Position numbers and translations under genes: made by a program. A stretch of DNA of 64,000 nucleotides from Bimastos eiseni. Taxonomy: Eukaryota; Annelida; Clitellata; Crassiclitellata; Lumbricidae. The stretch lies in NCBI GenBank assembly GCA_959347315.1, contig OY365822.1, forward strand, positions 11,105,822 to 11,169,821, read 5' to 3'. Shown one piece after another: positions 57,410 through 64,000 of the stretch. The notes beneath the pieces are model-generated. The model saw only the letters and a program-made list of their open reading frames with translations, made no database searches and was not told where the DNA came from. Numbering within the stretch: the stretch's first letter is position 1; every line of letters starts with the position of its first letter.

Positions 57410-58640
57410 TTGTGGTCAAAACTCCAATGTCCAAGTTCCATGTGAATTTGACGACTGATGATTTCTATGAATTTGAATGAATACTGTTCAGATCCCAAAG
57501 ATAAGTGTAAACGCTCTTTAGCCACTTTATTTTGTAAAAGGTTGGGTGAATTAGAAGGATTAGTACTACAAATAACCAAGTTTCAGTGAATTAGAAAGGC
57601 TGTTGCTCCAAATCTCCATGCTACCAGTGAATTAGAGTCTTAGAACGACTATTGCTCAAAATCTCCAAGGCACCAGTGAATTAGGGCTTTAGAACGACTA
57701 TTGCTTCAAATCACCAAGACGCCAGTGAATTGGAGTCTTAGAAAGACTATTGCTCCAACTCTCCAAGGCACCAGTGAATTAGAGTCTTAGAACGACTATT
57801 GCTTCAAATCTCCAAGGCACCAGTGAATTAAAGCTTTAGAACGACCATTGCTCCAAATCTCCAAGGCACCAGTGAATTAGGGCTTTAGAACGACTGCTGC
57901 TCCAAATCTCCAAGGCACCAGTGAATTAAGGCTTTAGAACGACCATTGCTCCAAATCTCCAAGGCACTAGTGAATTAGGGCTTTAGAACGACTACTGCCC
58001 TAAACCTCCAAGGTACCAGTGAATTAGGGCTTTAGAACGACCATTGCTCCAAATCTCCAAGGCACTAGTGAATTAGGACTTTAGAACGACCATTGCTCCA
58101 AATCTCCAAGGCACTAGTGAATTAGGGCTTTAGAACAACTATTGCTCCAAATCTCCAAGGCACTAGTGAATTAGGGCTTTAGAACGACCATTGCTCCAAA
58201 TCTCCAAGGCACTAGTGAATTAGGGCTTTAGAATGACTATTGCTCCAAATCACCAAGGCACTAGTGAATTAGGGCTTTAGAACGACTATTGCTCCAAATC
58301 TCCAAGTCACCAATATTAAATGCATTAAAGCTCAGAGTTTCAGATGGGTAAAAACGTGCTCCACATGTCAATGTTTGGTGAATTTAAGAGTAGGTACTCC
58401 AAATCTGAAAGTTTCCGATGAAAGTTAAACGATTATTGCTGCTCCAAATCTCCAAATTCCTGGCGAACTTGAATGTCTGATGCTCTAAATCTCCAAAAGT
58501 TTTCTTTAAAAAAAGCCTTTGACTGTTTAAACCTCAAAACTCTCTGAGACGAAGAGCTTGAGGCTCTGCAAATCCCATATTGTCAGGGTGAACAAGAAGG
58601 ATTATTCCTCCAAAGCTCCCAGTAAACGACGAATTAAAAA
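57410..58640. repeat. 49-bp minisatellite with degenerate flanks
   Basis: The core, about 57,570-58,310, has some 15 units of exactly 49 bp containing agtgaattagggctttagaa, then cgactattgctccaaatctc. Flanking copies are strongly diverged. It begins about 150 bases downstream of the thrombospondin stop codon. Confidence 0.9.
57526..57531 (-). terminator. candidate thrombospondin polyadenylation signal
   Basis: AATAAA on the minus strand about 1.27 kb past the stop. If used, the 49-bp minisatellite lies in the 3' UTR. Weak evidence. Confidence 0.25.
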
Positions 58641-58796
58641 CATCGACGCTTATAAATATCCAGATAATCAATGAAAAAGAATTCCAGTAACTCCCAGTTT
58701 CCAATGTCTCTCAATTTTTCAATGGATTGCACGATCCAATACGGCTTCGCTGGTATAATACTGAACAAAGAAGGCAGGTGAGTTGAGAAGCCAGAC

Positions 58797-60469
58797 CTAA
58801 TCATCTGCGTGTGCCGTCGGTCTATAGTCGATTGGTATTTCGTCTGAAACAAATGAACAGAGACCATTACCACGCATAGGTATAACTTCGATTGAGACGT
58901 AGTCATCACCACTGTGACTATCACCACCGCTGTCACCATCACCGATGTGCTGAAACATTTCTGAGGTATAACCAGCATTATTTTGACTTGAAGTAAATTG
59001 AAGCAGCGACAATTAACGACGGTGTACACATTCTCGCATGGATAGGATCTACAGATGTATCAACACTTCAACCATTGAAGTGTTGATACATCTGTAGATC
59101 CTATCACGTTGGCTTACATCCGCATTGTAGGCCTACTTTATATGTTCCTTATATTTGGGGACGCAATCCATATTGTCATAGTTGACATATTTGGAGAAAA
59201 TTTAGAGGGTCAAAGCTACACCCCTTTGTGGTTCCGAGATATCCATTTCAAATAACAATGCTGCACTTAGGTAATGAAGATGCGTTAATTGTTGGTAATG
59301 AGAAGTCATCAGGAGTAAATAATATTATTCTTACCCCGAAGATATGACTTTTCATTAAGAGGCAGAGAGCAATAATCATTTCCGGACGCTTTGGGGACGT
59401 GAGGTTCTTGAAAGGCGCTTACGTCGACCACAGCGCCAACTATGTATGTGAAGTACTAGCGACTTTATTTGTTTAGCCTCGGCACTTGGCTGCGTGCGGT
59501 CTGTATATACGAGCCCTTGCCATTGACCTTAACACGGATGGATCGCTTGTGGAGCAGACATCTTAAACTATTATTCTGACCGAGACAGGTATCAACCCCC
59601 AACCTGTGACTTGACATTCAAAACTTCTCCACCGTTTGCACTCTGGTAGTGCCAGCCCCAAGCCTAGATGAAGGAGAAGGGCGAGGATACTATGATCTCT
59701 GTTACCGTTAAACTCCAACTGGCCACATTTGGCATTCTCTCACGGCTGATCAATAATGCGCACCTCGATTAACTAATTAATTGCTAATTGCGGCTTGAGA
59801 AGATAAAGGCGAATCGTTACCTGTGCATCGGTAAACGAGATCTGACCAGATGACGTTCTCCTGTGAGAAGACGAAGACTCCGAGACGACCCCCGAGATGG
59901 TCCTTGTTGATGACGTAGCCAGAGTCAGCCACAATGTTCGTGTTCTCAAAGATGGTCACCCTAGAAACATTCATCGCATACTTATACGCAATACCATGGT
60001 GGGGCTTAATTTGGTGCTATGGTTTTGCCAATATTTTTAACACAGTGTCGCCATGACTATTATTTTCAGTCATTCATGGGGCTTATATAGCGCCACTCCG
60101 AGATACATATACTCAGAGTTTATGAATGGGCCTAGGACTGACAGGAGAAGCGATGTGTAACTCTGCGTGAATGCATGTTTTGTTTGTATTGATCCTTGAG
60201 ATCATTGTTGACGTGAGCATCATAATTATGAGATGCATTATATGTATCAGACACTAGTGTTAACAATAGACGACAGCATTGGTCAAATCTGACGCATAAC
60301 GCAATGGGCGTCTTGCATTGCCATCGACAGTTAAGTTCGACTTCTGTTATAACTTGTCATCATTCGTTCATACTAGGTTTGTTATCATATGTTTGCCAAT
60401 TTTTGCCAATTTAAACGCAAATTAATATTATTATTATTATTTAAATAGTTATAAAATAGTAGTAATACA

Positions 60470-60517
<48 letters not shown>

Positions 60518-63188
60518 GTAATTACTCTTATTACTACTATTATTATTTTTATAAGTATAGCTATTATTTTCATAATTTGATAAGCGTTATATGTTTAAAG
60601 CGAGGGTTTATATAATTCGGTCACCTGATGAGACCTATATTGGGTCGATGTATAACCTCCCAGCGATAGGCGACGTGTTCCTGCCAGCCAAGGTTGCGAG
60701 GATCCTTCCACAGCAGATACACCTGGAGAGAAACAGGTATATGATTATACAACAGGTGTAAGAGTTTAAAACGGGTGTAAGAGTTTAAAGCAGGTGTATG
60801 AGTATAGAGTAGGTGTAAGAGTTAACAGCAGGTGTGAGAACTCACAACAGATACACGTAAGAGTTTACAGCAGGTGTATGAGCTTACAACAGATGCAAGA
60901 GTTTACAATAGGTGTAAGAGTGTAAATCCGCATGCGCAACATTTGGCGCATGCGCACTATTAAAAACACCTCACAATTTACAATATGCGTCGTAAGGGTC
61001 GATTAGGGTCAGGTTAATCACCGTGAGGGTCTGTTATGGTCAGCTTATGCGTCGTGAGGGTCGTTAGTGTCACTTTTAAAATGTGACGAAATGAACGGAA
61101 ACCCATACATGGAGTACATGGGATGCAATGGGCTAGACCAACCATACCTGGCTGGGAGTGTCTCCAGTATGCCAGAGAGAGTTACGCATCACTTCTCCGG
61201 GTCCAGTCTCCGATTTCACGGACTTCAGTTGGATGCCAGGCTCAGCAACCGCCCTGAACGGCGTCGACTGCCAGTAGGTCTGGCCAGACTGCTTCCACAT
61301 CACGACGTAGAAGTTGGAGCTGTCCTGTATAAATAAATACAGATTAGATTTAGGGGCGTCTTATGACAGCAATGGTCTTTGACGTCTTGCTGTAGACTCT
61401 ATGAGCTATCGTGTTGCAACACGAACACAAGACCGTAACGTTATCTAGAGGTAGTAGTTTTAGTTTAACGACACGGTGTGATAACATAAATCATTAGTGT
61501 AGCCCTTCTCCCTTATACAGGATTGGGACTGGCACTGTACTAGTGCGAACAACGGTGGAGTTAATCAGGATGTTTCAACCGCGCCAAAAAAGCAAATACG
61601 TTGGAACAAGATAAATAACAGTCGCTCAGTTAAGACAGAATTAATGGGCAGGCAAGGTTATACATGGTGCTATGCGGATCAAGATAGAAGGGTCAAGCGG
61701 TCACACGGTCAGATGGTTACGGTGGATGACGTTGAAATAATAGCGACGAAAGAGAGTCATGGGAAGAGGAACTATACTTTCTTCCATCAGCGCTTATCCA
61801 TAACCGTCCAACGCAGTCGCTTTCTATAGCAACTATCCCGCTGAAAAACCCACTAGCACAAAATTGCCGCCATTCCAGAACAACGCCCCATAACTTTAAC
61901 AATACTGATGGATCACAGGCAACAACTCGATATAGAAATAAATAACTACTAATAAAACATAATCTTAAAAGTTATTGTTCTTATTTTGTTCAATATATGA
62001 CCACTAAATAAAAAGATAGGCCTAACAATAGTGTGCTTGATTATCAATTCACCTGCTGCCAAAGAATTCTAGAGAAACAGATATACGAAAAAACAAGCAG
62101 ACATGGTTCTAGGTAAATTTTTCACCATCAATTTTTTGCCATCAATTTTTCGCGCATCAAATACACGCAAATGGAAGCTGGATTGATGAAACAAATATAA
62201 TTAAATGGAAGCGGGATGGATGAAACGAATATATCAAAATGGAAGCTGGATTGATGAAAAGAAATATACCTGAATGAAGGCGGGATTGGCGAAAAGAAAT
62301 ATACCTAAATGGAAGCTGGATTGATGGCGAAAAATTGATAGGCGAAAAGATGGCGAAAAATAGATGGTGAAGAATTGATGGCAAAAATGTGTCGGTCACC
62401 GGCAGACATGCAAACACGCGTGAACGAAAGGCGACAGATATAGATTAAAATCTACCTTGTAACTGAATACAAAGCCTGCGTAATCGTCGTCCACCTCCGA
62501 ATTGACGTAGAATGTTCCACTGAAGTCAACACCGCCAAAACGAGTGTAGCCTTGAAGACAAAAAGCCATAATGCCAACCATAATAGCCAATATCAATTGA
62601 AGGGGCGCTATATAAATCTCTGTAATGAATGACTGAATAACTCAAGCACATACCATAAGTTATCATAACCACCATCATAACCATAACCATAAATAAGAAT
62701 ATTATTGACGACTAACCAGCCAATACACTTAAGCAGTTAGATTTCCTAATGAGAACCATTTTGTAATAATTGTTTAAAAATTTGAATAGTCTTTCGACAT
62801 CTTGTCGAAGGTGTGCTGACCCTAAGAAATAATTAACAGTCGAACAAAGAGAAGAGGAGACAGAACTTCCACCGCTCAGCATCGTGCCTATGCCTCTGTT
62901 GGTCCTTCGCTATGGAGCAGCCTTCCTGCTGTGACTCGTGCTGCCATCTTATCTAGTAGCACAACTGTTTCTGCTCATTCTCTTAAGACTTTTCTTTTAT
63001 CTAGGGGTTTTTTGCACTGGGAGCGCCTCTGATTAGGTTGTACTGTGAAAGGCGGATTATAAATTCGTAAATAGAATAGAATAGGAGATATATACTCCTC
63101 GTTGCCACACAACATAGATGTAATCATTTTCTTACTGACCAATGGCTAATCCTGGATCACTGTTGACCGATTGTAAGATTTCCGCTCC
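58797..63188 (-). CDS. thrombospondin, C-terminal domain exons (3' end of gene)
   Basis: A secreted, calcium-binding extracellular-matrix glycoprotein. Six exons in transcript order, 63140-63188, 62456-62550, 61148-61324, 60625-60722, 59821-59960 and 58797-58843, join in phase to 201 residues ending AHADD-stop. Diagnostic blocks of the L-lectin-like C-terminal domain: [38 protein letters not shown] (the VVM region linked to CD47 binding in vertebrate TSP1), [63 protein letters not shown] and YRC. All splice sites are GT-AG. The last exon begins within DEIPIDY, like vertebrate NDTIPEDF. The first part of the domain, the type 3 repeats, EGF domains and N-terminus lie to the right of the window, so the subgroup (COMP-like pentamer or TSP1-like trimer) cannot be told. 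Confidence 0.95.
59041..59105. repeat. perfect 30-bp hairpin
   Basis: Arms 59041-59070 and 59076-59105 are exact reverse complements around a 5-base loop (accat). It lies in the last thrombospondin intron. Confidence 0.95.
59639..59730 (+). mobile_element. GAGGGCGAC-family copy
   Basis: gccagccccaagcctagatg, then aaggagaagggcgag, then a gttaccgttaaactccaact end. In a thrombospondin intron. Confidence 0.6.
60420..60550. repeat. AAT/ATT microsatellite
   Basis: (att)n then (aat)n, giving weak self-complementarity. In a thrombospondin intron. Confidence 0.9.
60740..60930. repeat. about 20-bp minisatellite
   Basis: Units like caggtgtaagagtttaaaa repeated with variation, starting just beyond exon 60625-60722. 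Confidence 0.8.
60930..61085. repeat. gcgtcgtgagggtc repeat, dispersed family
   Basis: atgcgtcgtaagggtcgatt and tgcgtcgtgagggtcgttag are internal near-repeats. A related stretch is at 15,270-15,380. Confidence 0.5.
61445..61545 (-). mobile_element. GAGGGCGAC-family copy
   Basis: gtgtgataacataaatcatt, then cccttctcccttatacagg, then gggactggcactg: the reverse of the family consensus. In a thrombospondin intron. Confidence 0.6.
62160..62345. repeat. about 36-bp minisatellite, 5 copies
   Basis: Units contain aaatggaagctggattgatg and aaaagaaatatacct with length variation. In a thrombospondin intron. Confidence 0.75.
62875..63085 (+). pseudogene. CR1/L2-like LINE 3' end
   Basis: Reads [20 protein letters not shown], then [10 protein letters not shown], matching the terminal block of CR1/L2 ORF2 (xSxAGPxLWNSLPxxxR...FKxxLKTxLF). 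A ggattataaattcg and (agaat)n tail follows. Confidence 0.8.
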
Positions 63189-63289
63189 CTGGACAACAGA
63201 GGACAATATAGACAGTTGACAACCACAGAAAAACACGCATTACAATTACATTACGGTTACACAATCGAAATAAGCGGGGCATAAATTTT

Positions 63290-63420
63290 AGTATGTGTGC
63301 GTATGCGTCGGTGCGCGTCGCTGTTGGTGCATGAGTCTGTATGGGTGTGTGTGTGTCTGTGTGTTTACGTGTGTGTGGGTGCTTGCGTGTTTGTGTGTGT
63401 ATTTGTGGTTGGGTGAGAAA
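63290..63420. repeat. GT-rich microsatellite
   Basis: Interrupted gtgtgtg/gtgcg run. Confidence 0.85.
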
Positions 63421-63542
63421 TAGGCCTAGTTGACTATATATATAGCGGTCGTAGAATTTAAAAGAATCTTATGGAATAAGTTAACAGAAATGATATTACT
63501 TCGCGGCTGATCAGCCTTTAGCCTTCAATCAATCTGCTGCCC

Positions 63543-63762
63543 ATGACAGCAGATTGATTCATTTGGTTTGATTCATGACAGCAGATTGATTCATTTGGTT
63601 TGATTCATGACAGCAGATTGATTCATTTGGTTTGATTCATGACAGCAGATTGATTCATTTGGTTTGATTCATGACAGCAGATTGATTCATTTGGTTTGAT
63701 TCATGACAGCAGATTGATTCATTTGGTTTGATTCATGACAGCAGATTGATTCATCTGATTCA
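63543..63762. repeat. 32-bp tandem repeat, about 7 copies
   Basis: Unit atgacagcagattgattcat then ttggtttgattc, almost exact. A caatctgctg...cagcagattg inverted pair lies at its left edge (63,523-63,556). Confidence 0.95.
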
Positions 63763-63764
63763 GA

Positions 63765-63804
63765 TGGTTCATCTGAAAGATCGCAAGATCTTTCAGATGA
63801 ACCA
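63765..63804. repeat. perfect 18-bp hairpin
   Basis: tggttcatctgaaagatc (63765-63782) and its exact reverse complement (63787-63804) flank gcaa, directly after the 32-bp array. Confidence 0.95.
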
Positions 63805-64000
63805 GAAGTCGAAGAGCAATATTCCACAACACAATACAATATAATATTCGTTTAATTCAACACCATCCATCTGATACAGATAGAGCAAGAGTGAGCCATA
63901 CTTCGAATAATTTGTAACTGTAATGAAACATATATATGGCGCCACGAGATCCTAGGCTCTCACGACTTAACAAATAGCTAAACGGAGAACAAAAAAGTCT

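Noticed and set aside
63543..63762. CRISPR-like regular repeats
   Set aside because: Direct tandem repeats with no unique spacers, in an animal genome.

Overview
The window looks like nuclear DNA of a marine-type invertebrate animal. It has spliced genes of animal-specific families (group I PAK kinase, SLC22 transporter, thrombospondin), large introns with GT-AG borders, tRNA-headed SINEs, CR1/L2-like and RTE-like LINE debris, and a very heavy load of micro- and minisatellites. I cannot place it to phylum. All gene models here were read by eye from splice sites, phase and family similarity. Most long open frames in the window are translations of simple repeats, not genes.

Layout. 1-7.0 kb: microsatellites, including an uninterrupted 1.25-kb GTAT array, a 200-base assembly gap and LINE/SINE debris. 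7.07-10.98 kb (+): the 3' end of a gene for an unrecognised single-pass membrane protein (sushi-like module, transmembrane exon, cytoplasmic tail). 11-17.3 kb: repeats and unassigned DNA. 17.29-25.97 kb (+): a complete group I p21-activated kinase gene with two alternative first coding exons, each carrying its own start codon and CRIB motif. 26-34.5 kb: LINE fragments and a 3.2-kb degenerate 13-bp minisatellite. 34.75-55.12 kb (-): an SLC22-type transporter gene with nine exons found and one expected exon not found. Its introns hold a 2.3-kb inverted-repeat (foldback) structure, a 3.8-kb GGAAT satellite with a 690-bp higher-order period, a palindromic MITE and a 390-bp GGATTA array. 55.1-58.8 kb: spacer with a 49-bp minisatellite. 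58.80-63.19 kb (-): the 3' six exons of a thrombospondin gene, covering most of its C-terminal lectin-like domain. The rest of that gene lies beyond the right edge.

The four genes do not form a pathway. The kinase is an intracellular Rac/Cdc42 effector, the transporter and the sushi-like protein are at the membrane, and thrombospondin is secreted matrix. The most notable points are the duplicated CRIB exons of PAK (one lacking a GTPase-contact histidine), the large foldback in the transporter intron, the GGAAT higher-order satellite beside the missing exon, and the undescribed membrane protein.
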